From Campylobacter massiliensis (GTDB lineage: Bacteria > Campylobacterota > Campylobacteria > Campylobacterales > Campylobacteraceae): DNA of 64,000 nucleotides. The notes beneath the pieces were generated by a model that saw only the letters and a program-made list of their open reading frames with translations, was not told the origin of the DNA and did no database searches. Location: NCBI RefSeq assembly GCF_014253065.1, contig NZ_JACLZK010000001.1, positions 620,001 to 684,000 of the forward strand, written 5' to 3'. The translations under genes were made by a program, and so were the position numbers. Positions 27,889-39,746 of this stretch are shown in pieces (the stretch's first letter is position 1; every line of letters starts with the position of its first letter).

Positions 27889-28460
27889 TGAGATGCGCTA
27901 ACTGCGGGCATCTGAGCCTAGCCGTGATCTGTAAAATTTGCAAAGATCACCTGCTCTCCTCGCCCGCAAGGACGCGCGTTTTGGACGGTGATTTTAAAAT
28001 TTACAGCTTTTTTGACTACTCCGAAGTTAAAAATTTACTCCACTCAAAGCACCTATTTCACGGCTCTTTCGTTTATGGCGCACTTGCAAATTTGAGTTTT
28101 AAAGTTTTTGCTCGCAAGTTTAGCTTTGGCTCGCCGGTAAATGCCGTGCCGATCGACGACAAAACGACTAGCGGCTACTCGCATACGGCAATCCTAGCTC
28201 GCGCGTTAAAAAGTGCGGAAATACATCCGCTTTACGCCTGCTTGCACGCTGGCTCAAACGTCAGCTATCACGGCAAGGATCTAGCCTTTCGCCTAAAAAA
28301 TCCGAGAAATTTTAAGCTTTTAAAAACGCCTAAATTTCCGGTTATCTTGATAGACGATATCGTGACGACGGGCACAACGATAGACGAAGCCAGACGGACG
28401 CTGCAAAAAGCCGGCTGTGAGGTGCTTTTTGCGCTGACGCTTGCGGATGCGAGGTATTAA
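27888..28460 (+). CDS. ComF-like phosphoribosyltransferase-fold protein
   Basis: A 190-aa protein with an N-terminal zinc-ribbon-like pair (CANCGH and CKICKDH) and a C-terminal phosphoribosyltransferase fold whose PRPP loop reads VILIDDIVTTGTTIDEA. ComF proteins assist uptake and processing of transforming DNA, and C. jejuni has a related gene at the same position upstream of gyrA. The start ATG overlaps the lipoprotein stop. It is 55 bp upstream of gyrA. The role in competence is inferred from family. Confidence 0.85.
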   Translation: MRCANCGHLSLAVICKICKDHLLSSPARTRVLDGDFKIYSFFDYSEVKNLLHSKHLFHGSFVYGALANLSFKVFARKFSFGSPVNAVPIDDKTTSGYSHTAILARALKSAEIHPLYACLHAGSNVSYHGKDLAFRLKNPRNFKLLKTPKFPVILIDDIVTTGTTIDEARRTLQKAGCEVLFALTLADARY

Positions 28461-28515
28461 ATTAAATTTTAATCAAATTTAAGCTAGAATCAGGCAGTAA
28501 ATTTTAAGGATAAAA

Positions 28516-31137
28516 ATGGAAGAAAATCTACTCAATCAAAATCAAGACATCCAAGCCGTCGATATCGAGGAGTCGATAAAAACGAGCTACCTAGACTACT
28601 CGATGAGCGTCATAGTCGGTCGCGCCCTGCCCGATGCTAGAGACGGTCTAAAGCCCGTTCATAGACGTATCCTCTACGCGATGAACAACCTCGGAGTCGG
28701 CAGCCGTAGCCCGTATATGAAGTCCGCGCGTATCGTGGGCGACGTCATCGGTAAGTACCACCCGCACGGCGATACGGCCGTTTACGATGCGCTCGTGCGT
28801 ATGGCGCAGAAATTTTCCATGCGCTATCCAGCAGTCGACGGCCAAGGAAACTTCGGCTCCATCGACGGCGACGGCGCGGCTGCTATGCGTTATACCGAAG
28901 CTAGGATGACCAATCTCACCGAAGAAATTTTGCGAGATATCGAAAAAGACACGGTTGATTTTATCCCAAACTACGACGACAGAGAGACTGAGCCAGACGT
29001 CCTGCCTAGCCGCGTACCAAATTTGCTGCTAAACGGCTCTAGCGGTATCGCCGTCGGTATGGCGACGAATATCCCGCCGCACAGCCTTGACGAGCTCATA
29101 GACGGACTTTTGCTCGTACTTGAAAACAAAAACGCGACGCTAGAAGAGGTGATGCAGTATATAAAAGGGCCTGATTTCCCAACTGGCGGGATAATATTTG
29201 GCAAAAAAGGTATCATCGAGGCCTACCGCACTGGACGCGGCCGCGTCAAACTACGCGCCAAAACCCACATCGAAAAAAAGCCGAACAAAGACGTCATCGT
29301 GGTAGATGAACTACCGTATCAGACGAACAAAGCCCGCCTCATCGAGCAAATCGCCGAGCTGGTCAAAGAAAAACAGATCGAAGGCATCAGCGAGGTGCGC
29401 GACGAGTCCGATAAGGACGGCATCCGCGTCGTCATCGAGCTAAAACGCGACGCGATGAGCGACATCGTGCTAAACAATCTCTTTAAATCCACGACGATGG
29501 AGAGTACGTTTGGCGTCATAATGCTTGCGATAAACAACAAAGAGCCGAAGGTATTTAACCTAATCGAGCTTTTGAAGCTATTTTTAAATCACAGAAAAAC
29601 CGTCATCATCCGCCGCACGATATTTGACCTGGAAAAAGCCCGCGCTAGAGCGCATATTTTAGAGGGCTTAAAGATCGCGCTAGATAATATCGACGAGGTG
29701 ATCGAGCTCATCAAAAATAGCGCCGATACGCCTAGCGCTCGCGAGGGCTTGGTGGCAAAATTCGGCCTTAGCGAGCTACAAGCAAACGCAATCCTTGATA
29801 TGAGGCTAAGCAAGCTAACGGGTCTTGAGCGCGAAAAACTAGAGGCCGAGCTAGCAGAGCTGATGGCCGAGATCGCGCGCCTTGATGAAATTTTAAAGAG
29901 CGAAACATTGCTAGAAAAACTAATCAAAGACGAGCTGCTCGAAATAAAAAATAAATTTAAAGTGCCGCGCATCACCGAGATCGTCGACGACTACGACGAT
30001 ATCGACATCGAAGACCTCATCCCTAACGAAAATATGGTTGTAACCATCACGCACCGAGGCTACATCAAGCGCGTGCCGAGCAAGCAGTACGAGAAGCAAA
30101 AACGCGGCGGCAAGGGCAAGGTCGCGGTAACTACGTACGACGACGACTTCATCGAGAGCTTCTTTACGAGCAACACCCACGATACGCTGATGTTCGTGAC
30201 CGACCGCGGACAGCTCTACTGGCTCAAAGTCTATAAGATCCCTGAAGGAAGCCGCACGGCAAAAGGCAAAGCGGTAGTAAATCTCATCCAGCTACAACCT
30301 GACGAAAAGATCAAGGCGATCATCCCGACGACCGATTTTGCCCAGAGTAAATCGCTCGCGTTTTTCACTAAAAACGGCATCGTAAAACGCACGAATTTGA
30401 GCGAATTTAAAAATATCCGCTCTATCGGCGTACGCGCTATCAGTTTAGACGAGAACGACGAGCTAGTAACGGCTCTAATCGTAGAAGGCGAGGAAGAGCC
30501 GATAAATCTAATTGACGAGCTTGGCGTTGAAACCGAGATAAACGAGATAGAGGCGATAGAGGCTCAGATCGACGAAGAAAATAGCGAGGAAAACGACGAG
30601 AACGCGGCTGAAGGAAGCGACGATAGCGAAAAGATGCTATTTATCGTAACCAAAAAGGGAATGTGCCTCAAATTTAAACTCAGCAAAGTCCGCCAGATGG
30701 GCAGAACGGCTCGCGGCGTGACGGGTATTAAATTTAAAGAAGCAGGCGACGAGGTAGTAGGCGCAGCCGTCATCGAAAGCAACGAACAAGAAGTGCTAAG
30801 CATATCTCAAAAAGGTATCGGCAAGCGCACTACCGCAGACGAATACCGCCTAACAAATCGCGGCGGCAAGGGCGTAATCTGCATGAAGCTAACTAATCGC
30901 ACCGGCGATCTGATCGGCGTCGTGATGGTCGATGACGAACAAGATCTGATGGCTCTAACCTCAAGCGGCAAGATGATACGCGTCGATATGCAAAGCATCC
31001 GCAAAGCAGGCCGAAACACCAGCGGCGTGATCGTAGTAAACGTAGACGGCGACGACGTAGTTAGTATCGCAAAGTGCCCTAAAGCCGACGAAGGCGAGGA
31101 TGAGAGCGGCGAAGAGACGCTAGAAAATTTAGAATGA
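28516..31137 (+). CDS. gyrA: DNA gyrase subunit A
   Basis: An 873-aa type II topoisomerase subunit. The N-terminal winged-helix region holds the quinolone-resistance-determining segment [12 protein letters not shown], with Thr87 and Asp91 (Thr86/Asp90 in C. jejuni numbering) in the susceptible form, and the catalytic-Tyr block [11 protein letters not shown]. The C-terminal beta-pinwheel has the GyrA box region (QKRGGKGK) and repeats such as [11 protein letters not shown]. An acidic stretch rich in E and D (about residues 660-705, with [14 protein letters not shown]) interrupts the pinwheel between two blades. ATG 28516 has AAGGA upstream. Intact. Confidence 0.98.
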   Translation: MEENLLNQNQDIQAVDIEESIKTSYLDYSMSVIVGRALPDARDGLKPVHRRILYAMNNLGVGSRSPYMKSARIVGDVIGKYHPHGDTAVYDALVRMAQKFSMRYPAVDGQGNFGSIDGDGAAAMRYTEARMTNLTEEILRDIEKDTVDFIPNYDDRETEPDVLPSRVPNLLLNGSSGIAVGMATNIPPHSLDELIDGLLLVLENKNATLEEVMQYIKGPDFPTGGIIFGKKGIIEAYRTGRGRVKLRAKTHIEKKPNKDVIVVDELPYQTNKARLIEQIAELVKEKQIEGISEVRDESDKDGIRVVIELKRDAMSDIVLNNLFKSTTMESTFGVIMLAINNKEPKVFNLIELLKLFLNHRKTVIIRRTIFDLEKARARAHILEGLKIALDNIDEVIELIKNSADTPSAREGLVAKFGLSELQANAILDMRLSKLTGLEREKLEAELAELMAEIARLDEILKSETLLEKLIKDELLEIKNKFKVPRITEIVDDYDDIDIEDLIPNENMVVTITHRGYIKRVPSKQYEKQKRGGKGKVAVTTYDDDFIESFFTSNTHDTLMFVTDRGQLYWLKVYKIPEGSRTAKGKAVVNLIQLQPDEKIKAIIPTTDFAQSKSLAFFTKNGIVKRTNLSEFKNIRSIGVRAISLDENDELVTALIVEGEEEPINLIDELGVETEINEIEAIEAQIDEENSEENDENAAEGSDDSEKMLFIVTKKGMCLKFKLSKVRQMGRTARGVTGIKFKEAGDEVVGAAVIESNEQEVLSISQKGIGKRTTADEYRLTNRGGKGVICMKLTNRTGDLIGVVMVDDEQDLMALTSSGKMIRVDMQSIRKAGRNTSGVIVVNVDGDDVVSIAKCPKADEGEDESGEETLENLE

Positions 31138-31210
31138 ATTTAGTGTTTTTGGAATACAATTTGCTAGTAAATTTGCAAACGAAAAAACAACTAAATTTAA
31201 AGGTTCAAGA

Positions 31211-31717
31211 ATGAAAAAAATTACATTCGCGGTTTTGGGCGCGGTAGCCTTTTTGACGAGCGGTTGCTCTTTTAATAGCCCTTTTTCCTCCGACGAAACC
31301 ACGTCGGCAAAGCAAGATATCGTCATACAAAAGGTCGATAAAGAAGACATCAGAAGCGTGATGAAACAAGAAAAGATGATATACGATATCGAGCAAGTTG
31401 ATGCGGTATTTGGTGCCGTGGGCGAGGGTATCGCTCCGACCAACACCGTCTCTCACGCTCAGTCGCTAGCCCTAGCCAAGCGCGCGGCCATCGCCGATGC
31501 GCACAGACAGCTAGCCGAGAAGCTATACGGAGTCAAGATAAACTCCAAAGATACGGTTAGAGATGCAATGCTTAGAGACTCCACTATCACGGCTCAGGTC
31601 GCAGGCCTCATCAAAAACGCTTCCATCATCGAGCACGACTTTAAAGACGGGCTTTATCGCGTCAGAATGGAAATGAAAATAGACCAAAGCAAGTGGCAAG
31701 AAATTTTTGCTTACTGA
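31211..31717 (+). CDS. flgP: FlgP, LPP20-family flagellar basal-disk lipoprotein
   Basis: A 168-aa lipoprotein with signal ending FLTSGCSF. The mature part has the LPP20 pattern (GEGIAPTNTVSHAQSLALAKRAAIADAHRQLAEKLYG, then VAGLIKNASIIEHDFKDGLYRVRMEM). In C. jejuni, FlgP is an outer-membrane lipoprotein of the large basal disk needed for motility, encoded just before flgQ and flgR. The same order here supports the name. The gene overlaps flgQ by 25 nt. Confidence 0.85.
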   Translation: MKKITFAVLGAVAFLTSGCSFNSPFSSDETTSAKQDIVIQKVDKEDIRSVMKQEKMIYDIEQVDAVFGAVGEGIAPTNTVSHAQSLALAKRAAIADAHRQLAEKLYGVKINSKDTVRDAMLRDSTITAQVAGLIKNASIIEHDFKDGLYRVRMEMKIDQSKWQEIFAY

Positions 31718-32091
31718 TTGCCGCTGCGGCGCTTCTTTACGGCTCGGAGGAGTTCATCCTCTGGGCCAAAATCTCCACTAAAAATCACACCGTCGTTTAC
31801 GACGATATCGCGCTTTCAAAAGCAATGGTTCTAAGCGAGCTAGAGTATGAGTATCTATGCGAAATAAACGCCTCCAAGCAGCCCGCGCAAAGCTCGCTAG
31901 AGTTTTTAAATTTACATAAAAACAAGCTTTTCGAGTGCTTTTTGCCTTATAAATTTAAGGTCGAAGATCGCTTCGTTCAACGCAACAAAAATATGAACTC
32001 CGCAACCGACCTCACGCTGTTTCCCGTGCGTTTTACGGTGAAATTTAAGCCCTCTTCGGCTATCATAAGCGTATTTAAAAACAAAGAGTAA
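31693..32091 (+). CDS. flgQ: FlgQ, flagellar motor-associated outer-membrane protein
   Basis: A 132-aa protein with an N-terminal signal peptide (FCLLIAAAALLYGSEE), beginning at GTG 31693 inside the end of flgP. The mature region has no enzymatic motif; two cysteines (YLCEINASK and LFECFLPYKF) could form a disulphide. FlgQ in C. jejuni is required to stabilise FlgP and for motility. The assignment here rests on position between flgP and flgR and on size. The start of flgR follows after 3 bp. Confidence 0.75.
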   Translation: MARNFCLLIAAAALLYGSEEFILWAKISTKNHTVVYDDIALSKAMVLSELEYEYLCEINASKQPAQSSLEFLNLHKNKLFECFLPYKFKVEDRFVQRNKNMNSATDLTLFPVRFTVKFKPSSAIISVFKNKE

Positions 32092-32094
32092 AAG

Positions 32095-33264
32095 ATGAAC
32101 ATCGTAATAGTAGAAGACGACATCAATATGCGCAAGTCCCTAGAGATCGCGCTTGGCGAATATGACGATTTAAAAATCAAAAGCTATAAAAGCGCGGTCG
32201 AGGCGCTTAAAAAAATGGGCGAGGACGTCGATCTCATCATCACCGACATCAACATGCCCCAGATGGACGGGCTGGAGTTTATCAAGCGTCTGGAGGGCAA
32301 ATTTGACGTCATCATAATGACGGGCAACGCGACGCTAAACAAAGCCATCGAGAGCGTGCGCCTTGGCGTCAAGGACTTCCTCACGAAGCCTTTTGACGCG
32401 CAAACGCTATATGAGGCGATAAAAAGGGTCGAAATTTTACGCCGAAAGCTACCTGCTGCGAGCCTAAAAGCCGCGCAAAACGGGTCAAATTCGCAGGCTG
32501 ATTCGACCGATTTCGTAGCTAGCTCGCCCGCGCTTGCTAACGCGCTAAATTTAGCCTCGCGCGTCGCAAAAACGGATGCTTCGGCGATGCTAATGGGCGA
32601 AAGCGGCGTGGGCAAGGAGCTGTTTGCTAAATTTATCCACAAAAACTCGCCGCGCAAGGACGGTCCGTTTATCGCGATAAACATGGCCGCGATCCCCGAA
32701 AATTTGATAGAAAGCGAGCTTTTCGGCTTTGAAAAGGGCGCATTTACCGACGCCTCAGCCATGAAAAAGGGACAGTTCGAGCTAGCAAGCGGCGGCACGC
32801 TGTTTTTAGACGAGATCGGCGAGATGCCGCTAAATCTGCAGCCAAAACTCCTGCGCGCGATCCAGGAGCGCGAGATCACGCGTCTTGGTGCCACAAAAAG
32901 CGTCAAGATCGACGTGCGCATCGTATCCGCGACGAACGCGAACCTGCCCGCGATGATCAGCGAGGGTAAATTTAGAGAGGATCTGTTTTACCGTCTAAAC
33001 ACCGTGCCCGTCGCCATCCCGCCGCTAAGAGAGCGCAAAGAGGAGATCTTGCCTATCGCAGAGCGCTTTTTAAAGCAAAGTTGCGAGGAGTTTAATCTCG
33101 GCAAAAAAGGCTTTTCCGAAGCAGCGGTAAAAGAGCTTGAAAACTACGATTTCCCGGGCAATATCCGCGAGCTCATCTCCGTCGTGCAGCGAGCGGCGAT
33201 ACTGAGCGAAGGCGAGGAAATACAACCCGGCGATCTTTTTTTGCAGGCTCGCAGCAGAAAGTAG
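32095..33264 (+). CDS. flgR: FlgR, sigma-54-dependent response regulator for flagellar genes, without HTH domain
   Basis: A 389-aa NtrC-type protein. The receiver domain (residues 1-115) has the acidic pocket VEDD, the phospho-acceptor Asp in LIITDINMPQMDG, Thr in IIMTGN and Lys in LTKPFD. The AAA+ domain (about 140-370) has Walker A GESGVGKE, Walker B GGTLFLDEIGEM and R-fingers in REDLFYRLN. The sigma-54 contact loop reads GAFTDA rather than the usual GAFTGA. The protein ends soon after the AAA+ domain (LFLQARSRK), so the C-terminal Fis-type DNA-binding domain is absent. H. pylori FlgR also lacks it, whereas C. jejuni FlgR (about 433 aa, from memory) has an extra C-terminal domain. Its likely partner FlgS is not in the window. 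Confidence 0.9.
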   Translation: MNIVIVEDDINMRKSLEIALGEYDDLKIKSYKSAVEALKKMGEDVDLIITDINMPQMDGLEFIKRLEGKFDVIIMTGNATLNKAIESVRLGVKDFLTKPFDAQTLYEAIKRVEILRRKLPAASLKAAQNGSNSQADSTDFVASSPALANALNLASRVAKTDASAMLMGESGVGKELFAKFIHKNSPRKDGPFIAINMAAIPENLIESELFGFEKGAFTDASAMKKGQFELASGGTLFLDEIGEMPLNLQPKLLRAIQEREITRLGATKSVKIDVRIVSATNANLPAMISEGKFREDLFYRLNTVPVAIPPLRERKEEILPIAERFLKQSCEEFNLGKKGFSEAAVKELENYDFPGNIRELISVVQRAAILSEGEEIQPGDLFLQARSRK

Positions 33265-33375
33265 CTTAAATTTAAGCTTTACGCGAGTAAAATAAGCGAA
33301 ATTTTAGCTTAAATTTAAAATTTAGCCGGCGAGACGGTGACGCTGAAAATGCGACGTACGGTTTGGCAAATTTGA

Positions 33376-33757
33376 GCCGACGAGAAGTAAAATTTGAGTT
33401 AAATTTAATGGGGGAGAGCGGTCGCGGATAACTTTCTGAAAAATCCAAAATTAGTCCGCGAAACGAGTTTTGTCCTAAGCGTGCGATCTGACCGACGAGA
33501 CTAACCGCGAGACGGCTTGCCGCCTAAAAAAAACAAAATTTAGTCCGCAAAGCCTAACGAGTCTTTGGCGCCGGGTCAAGCCAAAGAGGCTCGTCGCGGG
33601 AGTTTTGCCGACTGAGAAGTAAAACCTAAACTTGGTCCGCAAAGTCGGACAAGTCTTTTCGCATCGCATCCGCTTGCGACGAGACTACTCTACGAGGAGT
33701 ACGGGATCCAACCGATGGGGTTGGTCGCAGGGCGGCTTTGCCGACCGAGAAGTAAAA
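33376..33757 (+). repeat. Degenerate direct repeats between flgR and asd
   Basis: The 509-bp gap between flgR and asd contains three near-identical copies of GCCGACnGAGAAGTAAAA (33376-33392, 33607-33624, 33740-33757) and a second motif, TAGTCCGCrAA or its variant GGTCCGCAAA, at about 33452, 33541 and 33634. Intervening DNA is partly similar too (GAGACGGCTTGCCG, GGCGGCTTTGCCG). It looks like an old tandem repeat of roughly 90-130-bp units that has drifted. No gene or RNA is recognised. Confidence 0.65.
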
Positions 33758-33772
33758 ACAAAGGAGTCTAAA

Positions 33773-34798
<1,026 letters not shown>

Positions 34799-35276
34799 TC
34801 CGCATTTTGTTTAAATTTGCCGAATTTGCGCTTTGGTTTGACGGGCACACCTTGCCGCGCTTTGGCGTAGATTCGGCTAAATTTTGTCTAAATTACGTTT
34901 ATCTTATTTGAGGCATAAATTTAGTGCAGGTTTTGCGCGTGGGTTAGTATCAAAGCCTTGCAAAGCTTGGATTTTCTGGCTAAATTTTGATTATTTTAGA
35001 AAATAAAATCGTGTTTTTTGTCGTATTAAATTTTCTCATTTGCGCCGATGTAAATTTTTAATTTGACCCGCACACAATCTTTTGTAAATTCCACATATAC
35101 ATTTACCTGCATCTTTACGATAAACAGCCACAAAGAGGTCTTAAATTGCTATGCCATCTTGAAGCATAATTTGCTTAAAAATTTTAGAAAGTAAATTTGC
35201 TTTACCCATATAGTTTAAATTTGTGAAATAAAGCTAAAAATATATAAAATGCTATCAAAAAAAGGGTACTTGGATC
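34799..35276. other. 478-bp gap between asd and the large orphan gene
   Basis: AT-rich DNA with several AAATTT and no recognisable gene, tRNA or strong hairpin. A promoter for the downstream gene would be expected near its right end (AATATATAAAATGC at 35236-35250 is a possible -10 region). The drop in GC from asd into this gap and the following gene suggests the left boundary of a transferred segment. Confidence 0.4.
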
Positions 35277-38200
35277 ATGAAATATACAAGCATTATAACT
35301 CCTAGCGATTTAGCACGATATGCAGATATGCGTGAAAGCCAAGGAATAATTCCGGAGCTTATTTATTTACTTATCAAGCAATCTGTATCCGATATAAGCG
35401 AATGTCGCATACCTTACGGCGATGCCGTAAATCAACCAGGTATGGACGGCGTTGTAGATTGCGAGACCGGATTTTTGGAATTTGTTCCTTCGGGGAAATC
35501 CTATTGGGAAATAGGTACCGGAAAAGATCCTCAAGAAAAAGCAAGTAGTGACTTTCAAAAAAGAACCGATGAATTGAGCGATGAAGAACGGGCAGACTCT
35601 ACTTTCGTCTTCGTTACTCCGCGTTCGGCCGAAGCAAATGGTTGGGATGAACCAAAACAGAGAGCTTGGATCAAAAGGCGGCAAAATACAGGATGGAAAC
35701 GAATTATAATAATAGATGGAGTAAAGCTAGCGGATTGGCTTAGAGAATTTCCAGCTACTAGTAGGTGGATAGCTGCTAAAATAGGAATTTTGCCAAATTC
35801 AAGCGGCGTTATAACGCCGCTTGAGCACCGGAATTTAACTCAATCTAAAATTAAAAATTCCAACTTGATCCAGTCGCAATTTAATGGGCTGACTCTTCCG
35901 CCCGAGCTTTTTATCTCTTCTCGCGATAAAGCGTGTAGCGCGCTTGAAACCATCTTTTCTTGCGAAGCTAAAAAACTTTTTATTATTGCTGAGAGCGAAA
36001 ACGATGTAGATGATTTTGTGGCGGCTTACCTTATGACGCTTGAGAAAGAAAAGGCGAAAAAAATATGCAGATAGGTGTCTTTTTATAAAAGATAAAGATA
36101 CATGGCAAGCGATATCCGAGTTACGACGATCGCATGTATTGGTTGCTAGCCCTAGGCTAGGCTTGGATGATGAACAACAAAATTTACTTGCGTTAGCCAT
36201 AGAAAAAGGGCATGGAGTGATCGTGCCGTTTTGCGATGCCTCATCAAACGGCAATGACGATGTTATAGGCCTAAAAGTCCTCCATCATATCAGATCAAAG
36301 AGATACTGACGAAAGCGCAGTTCCCAGATGCTCTTGCAGAGGAATTTGCTAAAATAGGAAACAGGAGGCTGTCTGCACTTATGAGGTATCTCGTAGGAGC
36401 CGCTGCGCCGTCGTATGCGAAACGAAATACTGTTCGCGAATTGGCAAAAGCCTGTTTAATAGGTCGATGGGATGAAGAAAATAAAGCTGACATTCAAACC
36501 ATAGAAGAATTTGTCGGCAAAAGCTATAAAGAATGGATAGAAAAATTTAGAGCTGACGCACTGCGTCCAGACTCTCCACTTACTTTGATAGAAGGAAAAT
36601 GGAAGGTTGTTTCGAGAGATGAAACTTGGAACATTCTTGGGGGAATGCTTTCAAATGATGATCTAGCTCGCTTTAGAAATATGGCGATTTTGGTTCTAAG
36701 AGAAAGAGATCCGGCGCTTGATTTGCTGAAAGAAGAACGATGTGCCGCTAGTATTTATGGAAAACAATTAAACTATTCGCAAAATATTAGAAAAGGAATT
36801 TCTCAAAACGCTTGCTTTGATGGGTAGTCGCCCCAAAGCGCTTAGTAACTGCTCTTGCAATGAAGCTTTAAACACTGTAAATTTTATTGTGCGCACATTG
36901 CTTGATGGGGCGGATTGGGAGCGATGGGCGAGCATAGATTACTACTTACCGCTTTTGGCAGAAGCCGCACCCAGCGAATTTCTTGATGCCGTAGAGTCGG
37001 CATTAGTTGATATTTCGAATTCTCCTTTTCATAAAATATTTGAACAAGAAGGAAGCGGGATCGAAGGTCGTAATTATATGTGCGGCCTGTTATGGGCTCT
37101 TGAAGAGCTGGCATGGTCTCCTGATTATTTATCAAGAGTAGCGGTTGTCTTGGCAGATCTTGCCTCTATTGATCCCGGCGGATCTTGGGCAAATCGTCCT
37201 ATAAGATCGCTTGTGAATATATTTTTACCTTGGCATGTGCAAACTGCCGCAAAATTTGATAAAAGAAAAGCGGCGATCAAGGCCGTGATAAAAAATCAAC
37301 CTAAAATCGGATGGTCCCTGCTGCTAGAGTTGCTTCCGAGAGAATGCCAAACCACAATCGGAAGTTGCCGCCCTATTTGGAGAGATTTTATCCCGCTGGA
37401 TTGGAAGGATGGCGTATTTCAATATGAATATTTGGAGCAAACTACCGCGCTGTCCGAACTTGTGATTGATTTGGTAAAAGAAGACGTGGATAAATTTATC
37501 GAGCTTATAGAAAGGCTTTCAAATTTACCCAAAAATGCATACGATTTTATTCTTGATTATTGCTTGTCAGATAGCATAATAAATTTGCCCGAAGAAAAGC
37601 GCGATTTAGTTTGGGAAAAACTTGATGAGATTGTGCGTCGCCATAGAAAATTTTCTGATACTAACTGGGCATTGCCCGAAGAAGAACTTTGCAAAATCGA
37701 AAACTTAGCCGATAGTCTTGCGCCATCTTCGCCGGAAATAAAATATCGTTATTTATTTAATGGCGTAGTTTTTGAGTTATTGGACGAAGATGATAGCCAT
37801 GATAAACAAATAGAAAGGCTCGCTAAAAAACGCAATTCCGCTATAAAAGAAATTTTGGACAGCGGAGGTTTGATGAGCTGCATAAATTTTGCCAAAAAAG
37901 TAGCTTCGCCGTTTGATGTAGGTCGAGCTTTGGGCGAAATAGAATATTATTTGATTGAAAATGAACTATTGCCAACATTTCTTGATTCAAATGATGAAGT
38001 TGAAAAGCAGGTTTTAAGCGGATACGCACGGACTAAATTTTATAAAATCGGCATCGATTGGGTTGATATGATCATGCAAAAAGATTGGTCTTTAGAGCAA
38101 CGCGCTAAATTTCTGTTGCTTTTACCTTTCAATGAAGAGGTATGGGAAACGGTTTCTAAGTATTTAGGAGAAAACAGCGAGGGTCTGTACTGGAAAAATA

Positions 38201-39132
38201 TTAGAGTTAATCCTTATGAATCAGGCAGCAATCTAAATAAAGCAACCGAAAAATTGCTTACGTATGGGCGCAAAGGCGCGGCCGTTATCTGCGCTGCTCA
38301 CAAGGCAAATAAAGCCGAAATTAATGAAGCCTTAGCGGTTCATTCGCTTATGTCTGTTCTTAATAGCGAAAGCGGCATGCAAGAACTCATTAGTTATAGC
38401 TACGCTACTTATAGTGTAGTTGAGCTAATTAAGCGTCTTCAAAAATCAAAAACCATAGATCAAGACGTGCTACTTAAAATCGAATTTAAGTTCTTTCCTT
38501 GGCTAAAAAGATTTTCTAGAGAAAAATCTCCTACCACAATCGAGAAAAAACTCGCTTCCGATCCGCAATTCTTTGCCGATATGATTGCTCTCGCCTTTCG
38601 ATCCGAGTATGATAAAAGCGACAATACTAAAGAAATAGATGAAAATAAACGCTATCTAGCCCAAAATACCTACGATATTTTATATAAATGGAAACTTTGT
38701 CCGGGAGTTAAGGAAGATGGAAAATTTGACGAAAATGCATTTAAAGAGTGGATCAAGGAAGCCAAAAGAATCACCGAAGAGACGGGGCATATAAGAGTTG
38801 CTAGGCACTATATCGGACAAATTTCAACCTACGCGCCTGCTGATCCGGGTGGGCTTTGGATGCATAAAGCCGTGGCCGATATTTTAGATGAGCGGGATGC
38901 TGACAAAATACGCTCCGAATTTACACTCGCGCTTTTTAATCAGCGCGGAACACATACTTTTACTTACGGGCGGGAAGAGCGAGGGCTTACTAAGCAGAAT
39001 CAAGAAAAAGCCGAAGACCTTGATGCGGAGGGTTTTACTAGATTTGCAGCAGCTATGCGAGAATTTGCCGAACAATACACAAAAGAAGCGCGAGCGGAAG
39101 AAAAAAGAGATGTTTATGACGAATACGATTAG
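35277..39132 (+). pseudogene. Large restriction-nuclease-like/degenerate STAND protein (defence-type), three frameshifts
   Basis: Four consecutive frames join into one protein of about 1,284 residues when single A changes are made at three A runs: remove one at 36057-36063, add one at 36273-36276, remove one at 36805-36808. Residues 1-170 resemble a PD-(D/E)XK nuclease domain: Asp57 in PGMDG, Glu78 in KSYWEIGTGKD, Lys88 and a following FQKR, then FVTPRSAEA and a WIKRR/WKRIIIIDG segment. The middle (about 215-420) is laid out like a STAND NTPase, but the place for Walker A reads LFIIAESENDVDDFVAAYL with no GxxGxGK(S/T), and a second strand reads HVLVASPRLGLDDE, so nucleotide hydrolysis looks lost. 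The remaining 800 or so residues are helical repeats. The gene has no operon partner and is more AT-rich than its neighbours. The nuclease and STAND readings are by pattern only. Confidence 0.65.
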
Positions 39133-39234
39133 GTTTTCGCTTTTTTAACTACGACTATTTTTGCTAGTTCTTGAGTCCCATCTTTAAGGAAAATATTATA
39201 AAATAAGCTTTTTATTTTTAAACAAAGGAATGTA

Positions 39235-39738
39235 ATGCGTAGAGCTTTTGAAAAAATCCTGCTCTTTAGCAACAACTTCACGCTCCTGCCCGTGGTCTTT
39301 GGCTTGCTCGGCGCGATCGTGCTTTTCGTCATCGCCAGCTACGACGTGGGTAAGGTTTTCATCGACGTCTATCACTACTTTTTCGGCGATTTTCACCCCG
39401 AGAACTTCCACTCAGACGTCGTCGTCGAGATCGTGGGCGCGATCGACCTTTATCTCATGGCGCTGGTGCTTTACATCTTTAGCTTCGGCATTTACGAGCT
39501 GTTTATCTCCGAGATAGAGGAGCTCAAGCAGTCCAAACAGAGCAAGGTCCTCGAGGTCCACTCGCTCGACGAGCTCAAGGACAAACTGGGCAAAGTCATC
39601 ATCATGGTTCTTATCGTTAACTTTTTCCAGCGCATTTTGTGCGCAAATTTCACCACGCCGCTTGAGATGACCTATCTTGCGGCCTCGATTTTGGCGCTTT
39701 GCTTGGGACTTTATTTCCTGCACAAAGGCACGCACTGA
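39235..39738 (+). CDS. YqhA/UPF0114-family membrane protein
   Basis: A 167-aa inner-membrane protein with three or four TM helices (LLPVVFGLLGAIVLFVIAS; AIDLYLMALVLYIFSFGIY; VIIMVLIVNFFQRIL; LAASILALCLGLYFL) and a short acidic cytoplasmic region (ISEIEELKQSKQSKVLEV). The segment GIYELFISEIEE is characteristic of the family. Function is unknown. The start at 39235 has AAGGAAT upstream. A strong terminator follows immediately. Confidence 0.85.
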   Translation: MRRAFEKILLFSNNFTLLPVVFGLLGAIVLFVIASYDVGKVFIDVYHYFFGDFHPENFHSDVVVEIVGAIDLYLMALVLYIFSFGIYELFISEIEELKQSKQSKVLEVHSLDELKDKLGKVIIMVLIVNFFQRILCANFTTPLEMTYLAASILALCLGLYFLHKGTH

Positions 39739-39746
39739 GGCTTTTT

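Noticed and set aside
32184-32921. Minus-strand open frame of 245 codons inside flgR
   Set aside because: It overlaps the receiver and AAA+ domains of flgR, whose motifs are complete. The antisense product has no recognisable features.
33475-33669. Small minus-strand open frame in the flgR-asd gap
   Set aside because: It runs through the degenerate repeats, is Arg/Ser-rich and has no supporting signals; the repeat content explains it.
36057-36063. Programmed frameshift at the A7 run of the large orphan gene
   Set aside because: The shift required is +1 (or -2) rather than the -1 usual at A AAA AAA, and two more independent frameshifts follow, so mutation or error is simpler.
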